Assembly: GCA_008360955.1 (NCBI GenBank)
Contig: LUCM01006371.1
Location: 63,679-127,678 of the forward strand
Origin: Fasciolopsis buskii
Taxonomy: Eukaryota > Platyhelminthes > Trematoda > Plagiorchiida > Fasciolidae
Direction of reading: 5' to 3'
DNA: 64,000 nucleotides
A program made the position numbers and the translations under genes. Each line of letters begins with the position of its first letter. Position 1 is the stretch's first letter. Positions 36,801 to 51,900 of this stretch are shown piece by piece. The notes beneath the pieces are model-generated. The model was not told the origin of the DNA and ran no database searches. It worked only from the letters and a program-made list of their open reading frames with translations.

Positions 36801-39781
36801 TGGAAGCAATTTTCAGGAAGTCAATGGGACTGATTGACCCTACCAAGATAGATCTGCTATTTTGTGCCCTTGTAGGCGAAAAATTGGTTCGGCGATGCTG
36901 TCATTCGGTCAAGTGAATCCCATTTCCGTGGACAAAGGAAAACTTACGGAAAGCGTAGAGGAGTAAGCAGTTACAGGGCCAAAGGCAGCCGTCTGTTTAG
37001 AAATGCCGAGCCAAGCTACAGCTCTGGCACAAGTGACTATGTGGAACGGATTACGTTTGAATCCAGGTGTGGCTCACCTGATCTGATTCCGCTATCTCGG
37101 AGCTCAGCCTACAGTTTCACTGCTGAAATTCTTTGAAGTTTTTTCGATGGGGAATACATTCTAAATCAATCCTAATCGTTTTATTCCCCCACTTTAGTGT
37201 GATAATTTGCCGCCCATGCTGTTCAGCTGTCGGTGACTTCAACCACTCCCCTCCGGTACACAACTAACCATTCCCAAGACCCAATTCACTCAGTTAGACG
37301 GCCCGTCCTCAGACACTATGATTGGTCTCCGTTGTCCGCACAACCATCAACCGTGATTACTTCATCAATAGGCTATTCATCGTCACGGTAACCACTCCCT
37401 GAGACCAGTGGGTATTCATTTCAAGACGGACTGATCCCAGTTCGATGTCTGCTCTCATTTGTGTTCAGCTAATTGCTTTATTTCCAGTGTCATCAGGTTA
37501 TTCACTTTTCTTCTCATGTTGTCACATCTATGATCTGTTTTCCACAAATTGCTAACTCACAAGAGAATGGATCGAAGATTGAGAAATGCCATGGAAGCAT
37601 ATTCTGTTCGGTGAAATTTTGATTTCACAGGCAAACAATAGTACAGTCTAATTTCAGCCAATTTGGCAACACAAGATGTCATCCAGTACAAACCAAGGGG
37701 TCCATGCCGTGTCGTTGAGGGTTGGAATTCCTTCACTCCCGATCAACCATCCCATTTGGCAATCTTCAAATGGCCTCGGCTCGATTCGGGGAAACAATAA
37801 CAGTTTGCAGTAAACGATTTAATAAGATTTTCAAATGATTAATCATACAGTATCCGTATCCAACTGACCGGTGAGAAATCGTGGAAGCATTGTATGGCTG
37901 TTTCACTCGGCTCTTTAAGAATCATTAGCAGTGCATATCCATCACGTCCCAAGCTGGGTCGATCACCTGGTGAGCATAATTCTGTGGTTTAAAAAATCCA
38001 ATGACGGATAAGGCTACTGAATTGTGTGGTATCAATAAATATTCGATAACTTATAAGAAGAGACCCCGATTCAACTAGCGTACAGGGGATTCGACTGACG
38101 AGTGTACATTCCGAGTCCGAGTCTCAATTTGCGCAGGCAAGATATGCACTACCAGTAATTCCCAACAAAGCGGATGAAATGTATGTATAGAGCTTTCACG
38201 GTTTCCCAACGGCGAATCCGGCACCAACGGAAAGTGACCAAAAAATCATTAAAAACTGCGGTAAGGCCAATGGAAGTGACAAGATAGGAGGAGAAAAGGA
38301 AACGGACAAAAAGCAAGAAGTCACTTGAGATTATCCAACGAAGTTCTCGCAGTATTCGGACCCCAAATTCGTATGCGGAATTCGGTCAGCCACAGTAACG
38401 AAAGAATACGCCTCACCAGTAGGCATTGAATCGGCTCCGATTAAAGCTACCCACACCAAGACAACGAGATCATAAAAAAGGGAAACAAGCTCGAGTTGTA
38501 CTTGCAACTGATGGGTTGTATGCGAAATTGGAGATATCCAGATTAGTAGAATACGTTCTTTCCAATCGTCTTCGAGGACTGTTCGGATTACACGACTTCT
38601 TTTCATCAGAGTTTTCATTGGAATCTCATTTACGCAGGCCAGCGTGAAGTTGTACCGGATTGTNNNNNNNNNNNNNNNNNNNNNNNNNNNNNNNNNNNNN
38701 NNNNNNNNNNNNNNNNNNNNNNNNNNNNNNNNNNNNNNNNNNNNNNNNNNNNNNNNNNNNNNNNNNNNNNNNNNNNNNNNNNNNNNNNNNNNNNNNNNNN
38801 NNNNNNNNNNNNNNNNNNNNNNNNNNNNNNNNNNNNNNNNNNNNNNNNNNNNNNNNNNNNNNNNNNNNNNNNNNNNNNNNNNNNNNNNNNNNNNNNNNNN
38901 NNNNNNNNNNNNNNNNNNNNNNNNNNNNNNNNNNNNNNNNNNNNNNNNNNNNNNNNNNNNNNNNNNNNNNNNNNNNNNNNNNNNNNNNNNNNNNNNNNNN
39001 NNNNNNNNNNNNNNNNNNNNNNNNNNNNNNNNNNNNNNNNNNNNNNNNNNNNNNNNNNNNNNNNNNNNNNNNNNNNNNNNNNNNNNNNNNNNNNNNNNNN
39101 NNNNNNNNGGTGTCCGTGAGCTCTTCACATAACACTGCATCTAAAGCGGGTTTACAAGAAGCAACTGGAGAGGAAGACGAGTGATAAACTCCCTCGAGTC
39201 AAGTTAGCGGAATTCCCCAGTCAGAGCATTCTGTGCTTATCAACGGCAATTTAAGTCATACTGATCGAATTCGATTTCACTGAAATCAAACAACAGAACT
39301 TCGGTGGCAATACAATCCGGTACAACTTCACGCTGGCCTGCGTAAATGAGATTCCAATGAAAACTCTGATGAAAAGAAGTCGTGTAATCCGAACAGTCCT
39401 CGAAGACGATTGGAAAGAACGTATTCTCCTAATCTGGATATCTCCAATTTCGCATACAACCCATCAGTTGCAAGTACAACTCAAGCTTGTTTCCCTTTTT
39501 TATGATCTCGTTGTCTTGGTGTGGGTAGCTTTAATCGGAGCCGATTCAATGCCTACTGGTGAGGCGTATTCTTTCGTTACTGTGGCTGACCGAATTCCGC
39601 ATACGAATTTGTAGTCCAAATAATAGATTTTATCTTTTGCTTCCTTTATTAATGAAATAACAATGTGCATCAGTTTCCAGGAAGGGGGCCGCGGCCAACA
39701 GAAGGCTGCCAAGTGGGAAAGTTGACCGGCGATGGGAGGATTCGAACCCGTGACATTCTCGTCCAAACGCCATGACCTTGT

Positions 39782-39816
<35 letters not shown>

Positions 39817-39817
39817 G

Positions 39818-39867
<50 letters not shown>

Positions 39868-42800
39868 TCAAGTAACTTCCAAAAGGACTGGTGAAGGGAA
39901 TATAGCTCTACGTACAATTTGGCTTTCAAAGAGAGCCCAGAATTTGAGCCTCTGACTGGGAGCTTTGGTGGGACAAACTTCACGAACGTTCCCTGGTGCT
40001 TCTTCACGTGCAAGCTTCACTCGCCTCATCTCGTTTCTGTTCATATCTGCCCCGCTGTATAGTTTGAACGACAAGATAGTTTTCTTCGTGCATAAAAGGA
40101 CGCAAGCCTGTTTGTTTGCTAATCGGAGATAAATGGTGGACTTAGAATCCCCGAAGCACGCTGTTAAATCAGCGGCCCGGTTCGTGCAGCACCATTTAGA
40201 CTATCAGATTGGTGTACACGAGATATCTCCAACTGATGGTCGGAGACAATAGGCGACATGGGTCGATATCGCATTCAGTGACGATTTTGCATTCTGTATA
40301 GCTGTTCACTTTATTACCTTGAGACTAATCTAGCATTATTCCTTATATTCTTTTACTCTTGGACTAGACGGTCCTATGAGATCGGAGTAAAAACCAGGAC
40401 AGATTGGGACAAAGTTAATGGTTGCAAACGCTGGTCTGAACTGAATGCCGTGAAAGATGAGTGTTTTAAAGTGGTCAAAAGTTTCCAACCCAGCGGACGA
40501 AAAACAACCCGACAAAGGCAGTTAGCAAAGGCTGAATTCGTGACAACTTCGTATCATAGTCTAGTCTGCCCTTGGGTTTGTGAAAATTATTTGTAAATTC
40601 CAGCTCCATCACTAACGAGCAAACAGTCTGCCTGCATGTGACCTTGTAACCTTCAAGGACATGGACAAGTTTGACTGGGTTGATATCCAGATTTGTTTTG
40701 TGATGTACTCCAAGCATGAGTGTAACGGAAGGGACAGGCCCCATATTCACTACAGCCCGCTACGTGGACGGCGGGGAAGCGCAGGCGATCGTGATACTGA
40801 GACCTGGAGTGGTATAGAACCACATAAAGTCCGTCTAGATCAAGTGTGGTACTGATTCGGACGACAATGAGCGGACGACTACCACCAAAGTGACCAGTGG
40901 ATCTGAGACTCGAACCTTTGAAACCTAATCTACCTGACTACTCTAGGTAGAATATTATTCCTACGGGATTAAAAGGGACACGGCAAAAATGCTCGAAGCT
41001 AAAAAGATTATGCGCTTTGATTTCCACTAGTCACTTGCATTTTTCCCCTTTCGCCGAGGTGCATGACGACGGCTCAGATACTAACCAAGCATAACACTGG
41101 TTAGGTTCTATTTGCGCAAAATGAAAGATTTTTCGTTTTCACCATTCAGGCAGTTTCCAAATGACCACCGATTTGTGACAGTCGGTAAACTAAAGCAGTC
41201 TACGGACCTGAAGCACGCTGACTTAATTGCCAGTGCAGGAATCGGATACGGTGTGCTCCCTACTGTCGTTCTCAAGCTGTTTGGCCCGGCACGCTGGACG
41301 TGAACGTGGCAAGTTGGATGTAGCGTTCGCAACATTATCTGCTCTAGGCCAACCTGTCACGGCGCAAACGGACGAGACACGTGCTCCTTATGTTTACCCT
41401 AACTAACCGGCCACTCCATCGATCGGTTGTCTTGATAGCCCTAAGACATCCAGGATCAGCAGCAAATCGCGAGAGGTATGTTCTCGCGCTTGCATCGCAC
41501 GCACGCACAAACACGCACACACACACACACACACGTGTTTGTGTGTGTGTGTTCATGAACTCGGACACAAAAGCCGCAGAAAATCCAGCGGGTGAAACAA
41601 CAATACGGCAAACACCCCGGGGGTTAGGACGCGACGATTCAGTCATGTGAACCAATTCTACTCACCGTAAATGATTAGGAGATATCGCAGCGGTATAAAG
41701 TAGGTCAGCAACGTGAAGAAGACAAGAAATAGGAAAAATAGCATAGTGAGCCAGGGAACTTGCCACCTGATCAGACTGAAATAGTGTAGAATACAAAGAA
41801 TTTGTTGCGTTGGTTTCACATTTGTGATTGTGCACTAGGCATGGTAATATTACCAGATAAACAAGTACTCAGCTCATAAAATACTTCAAATACGAAATAA
41901 GGTTATGTCTGTTTTTAGAACCCATGTCCACGCGCGTCATTGTCAACTTCAGTTTATTGATTTTGGACCGATCAGGTACAGAGAACAGAATTACTGATGC
42001 CGAAATCCGTATCGTCCCCATACCCAAAAGGGTTGGAGTTATGGTACTAATTGGAAAATAGTCAGGGGACCAAATCCTGATTAAACCAAATAACTTTTCT
42101 CACTGGAATCTCATTTGAATCGTTAGGATACATACTACTGAGAAGAAAAGCCAGTACTTTCGGGCCTTGTGTCCCCTTTCTCAACATTAACCTTGTCTGA
42201 TCCACAAAAATCCTCCGACGAATCACCATGTGGTTCTTGAACGGACTTATCATCCATTCACTCTCCTAACGATTCAAATAAGATTCTAGTGAGAAACTAA
42301 GAAAGGAGCACATTAAAATAGCATGGTTGGATAGACGATTACCGGTACCCATACCTGAAGAGCTGCAATAACCGCAAAACCGGTCGTGTGCTTCCGGGGC
42401 GATTTTGTTGACCCATCGTATACGAAACATACTACTGAGAACAAGTAACGTTTCGTTGATCAGTTAGATGTCAATGCCCGTTTTCTTGACAAATGGTGAC
42501 CAACCTATATGACAGTCTTGTTTGGGGGAGGGGGGGGTTCGAACTTTGCCGTCTTCGGTCACCGGAGATGAACAGTCATGACTTCTCGGCCCCTCCTCGC
42601 CGCACCGCACCGTCGTCTATTTGTCAAATCAAACCTTTTGGGCAGTCAAATGATTCGCTATTCCGATTCTCGATGTTACGTTTGCATCCCAAGTATGGTG
42701 CGTATTTGAATTCTCATTTCATCGTGACTGATGGAAAAGCATGGAATGCAAAATGATACATAAAACTCATGCGTTCCTAGATATGCGGCACAGCTCATAC

Positions 42801-45800
42801 GTCATTTGACTAGACAGGAGTTGGGCTTTCGATCTGAATAAGCCTTGTTGTCCGGATATTTTTCCGACATCTCTACACTGCCCCCATGTCATTCATTCGC
42901 TCACTATTTCCAGCTGTAATTTGGTCGAATATAAGTAATCCCATGTGAAACACTGATTGGTTTCTAAAATTTATAATGACTACCATCATGGTATGGATTC
43001 ATTGAATCTCTGACATCTGACGGAACCACTTGCTATTGGCTGATTGATCGCTTCACCACCTAACTGACCACTGGCTGTCCCAAAGGCATCTCACTACATA
43101 TGTCGCGGATGCGAGAACTAATGTTTCCATGGCTTCCAAGGCACATCCATGCTTACATACCTCGTATCATGCACGGTATGCTCAGATGAATCCGTGCCCA
43201 TGCATTTGATTACTTCTAATAATCGAAACATTCATTCACCGTGTTTGCCCTCTACAGCTATCGATTTAACGGTGACCGATTTTTCCTTTCCTGCTAGGGG
43301 AAGTAACCATTTATATCGAATCATCTTTCATGTAATGTCTCAATCGATTTGGAGAAATACCTCTCAGTATTTTATTCTGTAATTCAGAGTTAAAAACTAG
43401 ACGTAAATTGTTCTGTAGCTAAAGTACATCAATGTCATCGAACAGCACGTGACCGGTCGGTCTTTTTGTCGATCATGATTGAACCACTCAAATGGGTGAC
43501 TTTATCGATCTGTTTATCTACCACATTTGTAAGGCCAGTTGGCACAGTTACAGTTTGATCGATGCAGTTCAGTAGATTGTATACTCATACTTACCGCCAA
43601 TAATTATATCAGAATTTCGGTGTTATAACATTATTTCCTACTTCCTGTGGTCTGACACTGGAAATCGGAGTACATTTTCAAATGGAAATTTTTTATCGTT
43701 TCCCAATTTGCTACTTATATCTTCTAGATACAACCTATCCCTTAACAGCAACATATGGTGCAAGGCCAACGTTTCTGGATAGTTGGAAATCATCACGAGC
43801 GATCACGTTCGATAGACTGTTCTTACTTTGCTCTGTGTCGAGTGAATGAAGACGACTATTTTTTAACCAACCGTTTTTATATGTCCTCCCTTCAGTCCTA
43901 ATAATGGAAGAGGTTCCTGGACACGCTGACAGCCACGTTGAATCTGGCCCGTCAAATTCATCCCGTTGTACTCCAATTTGTCTATCAGTCACATCCAACC
44001 AGTTGCAATTTCCATTCCATTTCCCACATTGCTTCGGAATTATGCCAAAATTATCCGAAATTATGTCGAAATTATTAGAAAATATCTTCAATTGACTTCC
44101 TTGGATCTTGTTTGCATAGGCCAGAAACGTCACCCATCTTACATGGGAACATCTGAATGCACGCACTGGAAGGTTCATTGTTGATCGCCGAGGCTTTGCT
44201 CTACAATTTGCGGGCAGATGTATTTTTGAGAGGTCGTATAAAAAAGTGTCATGTTTATAGGCACTTCCGAATATTTTTGAAACAACTCCGAGTGACTCTG
44301 ACATACTTCCAAAATAATGCGGGAACTAATACAGTTTTTGATGCTTTGTCTCGCCCAGATAGGAAAAAGCGTTGCCACGGTGTTCCTCTTGCCCCGTCCT
44401 TATAGTTCCACTCACTTTCGACCTTGCATATTCAGTTATCCTATCGAAAAGAGTAACTCGGTAAGAAAAGAAGCGACCAGTGGGACTCGCCTATTCACCT
44501 TTATGAGAGCCTCACTGTGTCCCAATTACGTCGGACACTGGCATTCACTGAGCACGTAACGACCGTAATGTGTTGTGAACTTTTAAGCCCAGGGTGGCTC
44601 TGCTCTTAACTCTCACATACACTGTTTATGCATCTTCAGTCCACCTCCGCCTGTTTTCCCTCGCTTTCTTCTTCTAGGTAAATAACCAGAAATGAGTCGA
44701 TCAAAGCTCCCAGAGCATAGATGCATTTCGCAGTTTGCTGTTTCCCTCAAACTGTCAACGGTACTTTAAAATTACGGCGCCTTCCTCTCGAAGTCTTTCC
44801 TAGACTGTTGAAAAGCGTTTGTAAACTGATTCAATGAAGCTACCCTTTTGACTAATTACGCTTTTTCCTTGGCGTTTACAAACCTGACTAGTGTCACCGG
44901 GATCTTGCACATAAACGTTTGCGGAAGATATCCCCCAATTTCAATGGAATTATCTCTTCAAATACCTATTCTGTTTCCAGAACAAGGTCAATCTTCCCTA
45001 TCGGCTTCTCGCGAATAATCGTCTAAGGAAATTGTCCTGTGCTCGACCTCCGTTAACTACTGGCGATCAAAGATCCTCGCGTTAACATTCTCTGATTTGC
45101 ATCGTATATTTTACTACACTATTACCATCGTTGTTTATGAGTCTATACGCTTAGTCCCAGGCAAAATTTAACAATCCAATATGATAAACTAATCTACTCT
45201 TTTTCTGTTCGTTATCATTGTGTACAGCTGTTCACTCTTATGCAAAGTAATTATCTTATTCGCTGTGCACACGTATCGGAATTGGAATGTGAACTCACCA
45301 ATCGATTTTTTCAAGCATAGACGCCACCGATTCCATGACCGATTGTAATGTCCCTAAAACTTCACGTGCTTTGGCCAGTTTGGCTTTTAGTGGCTTTTTC
45401 CGCGAGTGCTATACAAATACGCGAAACGAAATGGACCATGGAGTGCAAATGATTAACAGTAAGCGAAATATGTAACTAAGAACGGCCATAACTCAAAAAA
45501 GTATGAAGTATGTTTTGTACCACCAAAAAGAAAAAGACCGCTACCCACAATTTGTCCCGTAATTCTTTAATCGATCTTATCGCCCGACCGCTCTGGCCCG
45601 TTCCCACTGACCCCAGTAAGAGAAACCAAATCCAGCAAACACTAGATATTTCATTATTAATCAAAATCAAATAAGTTGTACTGATTTTCTACGACTAACA
45701 CCCATTGATGGATTATTGGAGTAATTAATTTCCCCAAATATTATTAAGTAACTTCCATTTGCGGCTTTTTTGTTCAGCTTATCGACTGGCCTATTCAGCG

Positions 45801-48800
45801 CGACGTCACCTCCGTTGTGTTGATCTTTGACTGGCATAATAGTCACATCGATGAAATATCGACTGCCCCCGACAGAGTCTTATGATAAAAGCGGGATAGC
45901 ATTCAGAGAAATAAAGAGTTACAAAAAAGAATACAACTCGGTGTTGGCGGATTCCATTTTCAGTGGCAAATCGTAGCTAGAATAGAAATCAGATGAGCAA
46001 TTGTTTTCAAAATGTCTCAACTAACCAACTTTTTGTAGAATCGAGCAGGACAATGAATGGCGGACGATTTGTAAGCGTTAATGGGAACAAATAGAACCCG
46101 GTGCGAGAGGTAGAAATTCTCGTGATTAGGTCATCACGAGGCGAATACATTGGGTCAGAAAAATATTTTTCTGAAATAATTTATTACATGCACCGGAGTT
46201 TTGGGACTCAGGCATGCTGTGCAACACATGGGCAAAACAAAGCATTTGCATTGTAGGATCTGGAAATAAGCTTACAAACCGCACATTCGGGAACTATGAA
46301 AGTCAAACAAAAGATGAGCAAAGGGAATAAATCAATTGATGCCCACATTAATGGCACTAGCAACAAGCACACAATGGATTAATGCAACCTAGGAAGACAT
46401 TATGGGCACACACACGCACACACAAACCTAGAGATTATTGTGCGTACGACCTATCCAATAAGGGGTTTGGATGCGTGCACATCGAAGACATGTTGAATTT
46501 ATTTCCTCTCGCTAAAAAACCTAATTGGTTTTTCCATTGCCATTGGCATTGATCAATCCTTATATACAGTAATAAAATAAATTTTGTGCTACGATATTTA
46601 TTCTTTACTGAACAAACTAAATGGGGGATGAGATACTGTCGATAGCCCGGAGGCAGAGACTGTGATCAGATTGTAATTGAGACTGTGAAGCAGAAATTTC
46701 TGCTCGTATATCAGATTGTAACTTGTCAGTCGAGATCGGCATTGTTAATTCCTACTAGCCCTAGCAAGAATATCATAAATTAGATTGACACGGCATTTAT
46801 TCGTTCAGTTCGAAACAAATCTTTTACATCGATCTACCATGGTCAGCACTCAGCCAACGAATATCGTACTGATGCAAAGTTCACGCTCTGTCTGCCGGTA
46901 AATTTAACTGGTATAGTGTAGCCGTAATTGTATCGATCTTTGGCTATTGGATATGGGTCATTCTTACCCGATCATCGTCGTGTACGGTAAGAAGAATATA
47001 AAGTAAAGCAAAATTAAAACATATAGAACCAGTCGATTACCTTGCGTTTGGGTTCCAATTCGTCCAGTTCCGAATCGCTGTCATCGTCCAAAAAGTCCTG
47101 CAAAGAATTGACAAATCCCCGTTCAAACAAAGAAGTAATCATAATTGACAAATCAACACAACGGGTGGTAGTTCCGGTATTCGATTACGTGAACACCGCA
47201 ATATATCACTTGGTACGCTGAGTGATTACTCACCTCGGTGTTTAGATACTCCTCGTAATCGTCCTAGAGTTCAAGTTGAGGGGAGAAAATCAGTGAAGAG
47301 TTCGGATGCAAAAGGGCAGTAATATTGACGGTAAAATAGAATAAACGATGTAAAAGCAAAAAAGGAAACAATCCTACTTCCTGTGTCGTGCATATATATA
47401 TATAGTGTTCCTCGAATAAGCAAGAGATGTTGGTGCGCACGCGTGCCCAGCTGCACTATGTCCATGTGACGTGCATACACTAGCTTGTGCTCTGCGTTGA
47501 CCTATCCGATCACGTGTCCGAACAGTCAGATGATCTGTCCTTGAGGTTTTGTTAGTACATCAATTTTCAGGAAAGGGGCCGCGGCCAACAGAAGGCTGCC
47601 AAGTGGGGGAAGCTGACCGGCGGTGGGAGGATTCGAACCCGCGACCTTGTCGTCCAAATGCTGCGACCCTATCCGTTTGGCCACCGCCGGCTGGATCTCA
47701 GCTTCGGGTCTTGGTAGTGGAATACGTTTGTTGTCACAACGCCTGTGTTTTGTTCCGAACTCAACAAAACTCATCGACAGTGATAAAGTAACATTGGCAG
47801 TATGATTTTCATTTTCCTCAATTGCTGTTTAGCTGTTTTGTTAGTGTTACGAATGCCCGGTAGTGCACATCTACTGAAAGCCGTGTACGATTTTTACTGG
47901 GGACAACGGATTGTCGGACGAAAACGGAATCACGAAGTTGGAAATGTTGAAAACGAACGACAACTTATCTGTTTCTAACTCTGTACTATTAGCATGCTCA
48001 TTCGTTACTGCTTTTTATGAAGACAAAATCAGGCCTCGACAACCATGTAAAATCAAACGGTATGGGTATGCAGTGGCGAACAAATATGGGTCTGATGTAA
48101 TGGAGTGGACCGTATCAAAAGGACAACAGTTAACGTACTACTGATAGCGGTACACGATGCACCAATACTCCTGTATTGCCAGTAATTTACACAAGCCAAG
48201 GTACACCCCACGTCGTGTGCATCCCAAGTTCAGCTCATATTCTACTTAGTCCACAACCTGCCTTATCCGGTTACCCGATCCGCGTGAGGAGCAGAGAGTG
48301 CTTGTTTTCGTGGTAATAATCAAATCCGAACAGAATATATTTTCAAAGAACTTTCGGGAAACAGCGGCCATTGCTCTAATCAAGCAACTGTTGCACACAC
48401 ACACACACACTTGTAAATGGGATTTTTTCTGGCCCTACCTCTTCACTTTCCGGGGGTGATGGGATAGACGGTCGATGACGTGTTCGGCTCTTGAACCAGT
48501 CCATTGTTAGTAGACAACAACCGGCCAATCCAAACATCATTCCTCCCACAATCATGTAAGGTTGGACGAACAGGATCGCGAGCCATATTCCGACCAGGAA
48601 CAGCGAGGAATAGATCTTATTTTCCCAGTTGTACAATTGCATGAACACTTTGTGTCCCTTTTTAATGTACGTGGCATACGGCGAGATCCGGTCAATTTTG
48701 TGTTGAAGATCCTGTAAGTGTAAGAATGACACGGTGGACGAGGGTGAAACAATAAAACATATGCATTATGATAATAATAATGATTAGTTTGATTAGTCGG

Positions 48801-48957
48801 CTCGATTCGCTTTGATTCATTTCATCGGTAATGTTTCAAACATATACATTCCAAAGTGGACATTAGAGGTTGAGAATTAGCAGATGTTTCCCTGTTTGAT
48901 GGCACTTCCTTTTTTACAGTCAAATGCAGTTTGAATGTGGCAGCAGTCCTGTGTACG

Positions 48958-48990
<33 letters not shown>

Positions 48991-51900
48991 TAAACCATTC
49001 ATCGAACGGTGGCCTTTCCGTATTTCAGAACGCTCTGTGGTGCTTTTATGCACAAGCAACATACTCATTACTGGAAAATCAATTGATTATAAACAGTTAG
49101 CCAACCCGTTTCAGCGGTGACTGAGTTAACAAGATATACCTTGTACACTATCAGTCTAAAGGTGGAAACTTACTATTCTCGAACATAGCAGCAAGATGAA
49201 GATGGGATGAATAAAGCATCATACTATTCAACAAGCAAGAAGCAAGGGACAAATTACCCAAATTATATCAGGTGCACGATGTTGAACGGACGGAAAAACA
49301 AGAACGTGATTAACCTCATGAATCACTCAACAGTTCACCGGGGTGAATGAGTCAAATCGATTTGGTTGCAATCAATCGACTAACCGATCGATAAGGACTT
49401 GGGATCCAATGTCGAACCCCGATTGGCCTAGTCAGCAAGAGCATAACTATACGCACAGTTCATTGGTGTGGGCACGTGTGCGATGGGCGAGATAGAACGA
49501 CCGACAGGAGGATAAAGACTAAGACCACGTCCCATTGAATTTTGAAGCAATGGCACAGACATCAAAAAGCAGTCTTAACTTTTTCTTTTATACCTGACTG
49601 ACGGCTCGTCGGACGCCTCTTTTCATGCACAAATCTTGGGTCATCCGCTCAATCTCACATGAGGGATGTACCAGACTCGAGTTTCGTTCACATTAGAGCT
49701 CATCAGTGGCGCATATCCTCTCTCGTATCCAGTACTTGAACCCCAGCTGTCCCACTGAAAAGTGTGCGTATGTGTGTGGACGTCTGTGCATGGGTGTGTT
49801 ACCGGCTCCCATCCATGCTAATGAGAATTACTGGAGTCAATTTAGTTTGCAGGACATCTTGAATGATCATCAATACTGACCGACAGCTTTCACGGAAGAC
49901 ACGGAAAGTGTCCTGATGCAATCAACTTCTTTTGGAGATAGACTGGCCTAATTGTAGCACTTCAAAATTTAGTCACTTCGAAATTAATTTCAGCAACAAC
50001 TATACTGAGGTCGGAAAGCATAAAACGGGCGCGGAAAAAATGGAGCTTGACCTCCAAAAGAGTGATTGCACTTGGCTTTGGTTGCATCTGTCCTCAGTAA
50101 AATCGATTAACAATCGCTCGCTCTTAGGCCATGGAATCACTGGGATTACAAATGAAATACAAAATTGGGTTAAGATTTTCCTAGTCCTAGCTCATTTGAA
50201 ATGTAGACGTGATTCATGTTTCCGGTAGGAACTGAGAAAACATGACCTTGAAGCAATCGTCATTATGATCTTTTAGAGGATGAGATGCGCCAACTACAAA
50301 GTAAGTCAGTTGTAATGTCACTTCCTGAAATTATCTTCATATTTTGGTCTAATATCCTTGCATGTGTGTAAACTTTTGTGTAGTGATCTGTAGCATTCTC
50401 TCCGGTGTCAGCCCGAGATCGATATGTTATATCCATAAAAATCAATCCTATCAAGGTCAATCATTGTCCGAGGCATTAGCACAGTAGTTTATTGTTGTCG
50501 AATAACGATCGATCACCATTCCGATATTAATTGACCGGCCAGTCAATTCGGTTTCGAGATCAGAGTCGTCCATTCGCGAGAAAAACGAAGTCAAACAGAA
50601 ACTAGATTTCCCGGTTATTAGACCATTTATGTTGCTTTCTATAGTCAGCACTCACTGACTGATTGGCGCGCCGACTAATTCAGTCCACTGATATTAACTG
50701 ACTTTCTCGTGCGGTTATTTCACTCGATCAATCGACTGACATAAACCGGAAGACGTATCTCCATTTGTGCTGATCTTTACCTAGAGTAATGGATACGATG
50801 AGTCGACAATTGAATAACTTGAAAATAACCGCGTTACCTCGATTTGTCCCAAGCATACTTGTGGATCCTGCCAACGATTTACTATCTTTTATCTTTTGTT
50901 TCCATTAGTAATGGAAAAATGGTATGCAGAATGTTCACGGACACGATCGCGGTGAGTAGATTGGTATCAAATGGAGAAATTGACCGGCCGTCGGAGGTTT
51001 CGAACCGTCGACTTTCAGATTGACCAACTGGGCGCCGATGTTTCACAACACGCTCAGTATTGTTGAACTCGTTCGTTTCAAGTTTACCGGCACACTAAAT
51101 GAGCTTACAAAAGCATAAGCATCTGTCATGTGAACCTGTTCTATCAAGTTTGATCACGCTCAAAGTTGTGAACAATTCATCATTCGTTTAGCCACGCAAG
51201 CTAAACTCTTAATACAGTTTCAATATCAAATACATGTACTCGTATGATCGGGTTTAATGATGTCCATCACGTGCATATCTGTCTGTGTAAAATGGCATCA
51301 GGACCCACTAAATAGCTTCACATTTCCAGAATGATCGTGGACTCTAAATGCGGAAGAATGGGAAAGAAAATCAATATGAGTTGTCCAGTTCCGTAGATTT
51401 CGAATAGACAATCTGATCATATTTTGCAATCGATCAGGATTCTCCCAGGTTACTGATTCCGAGTATTGTAACTCGCAGATCATATTAAGTATTTCATTTG
51501 AACAATACTATCTCTGGACAGCATTGGTGGCCGACCGTGACCAGCTGGTCAAAATCATCGTACCTCAACCCGATGGTTGTTAGTTCGAATCCAATGTAAG
51601 CCGGTCAAATTCGTCATTTGGTGGAATTCAATTCAGTCCGTTCGCCAGAATAGCTGGCAAACAAAATAGATGACATGGAGAAGAGCTACCGGGAAGGTGA
51701 AAACCACTTGACAGGAGAAGGTCTTCTTACGAATTGCTCATAAGGACTTACCGGAACATATTTTTTGATCAATTCCTACAAGATAGATAGTAGATGAGGG
51801 GGGGGAGTGAAAGTGGTAAACAGAATTAACAAATGTGTTTTCAACAGTTCTGTCCAATTTCATGAAAAGCGCGTATGATGAAATTCTCAATACGATCACT

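Noticed and set aside
38331..39184. Long open frames of 160-270 residues across the N run
   Set aside because: They consist mainly of undetermined bases; the readable ends are the inverted-repeat arms.
43735..44304. 189-residue minus-strand frame
   Set aside because: Longest unclaimed frame, but without domain signs, and it does not match the phases or order of the MCTP exons among which it lies. Probably chance or old repeat.
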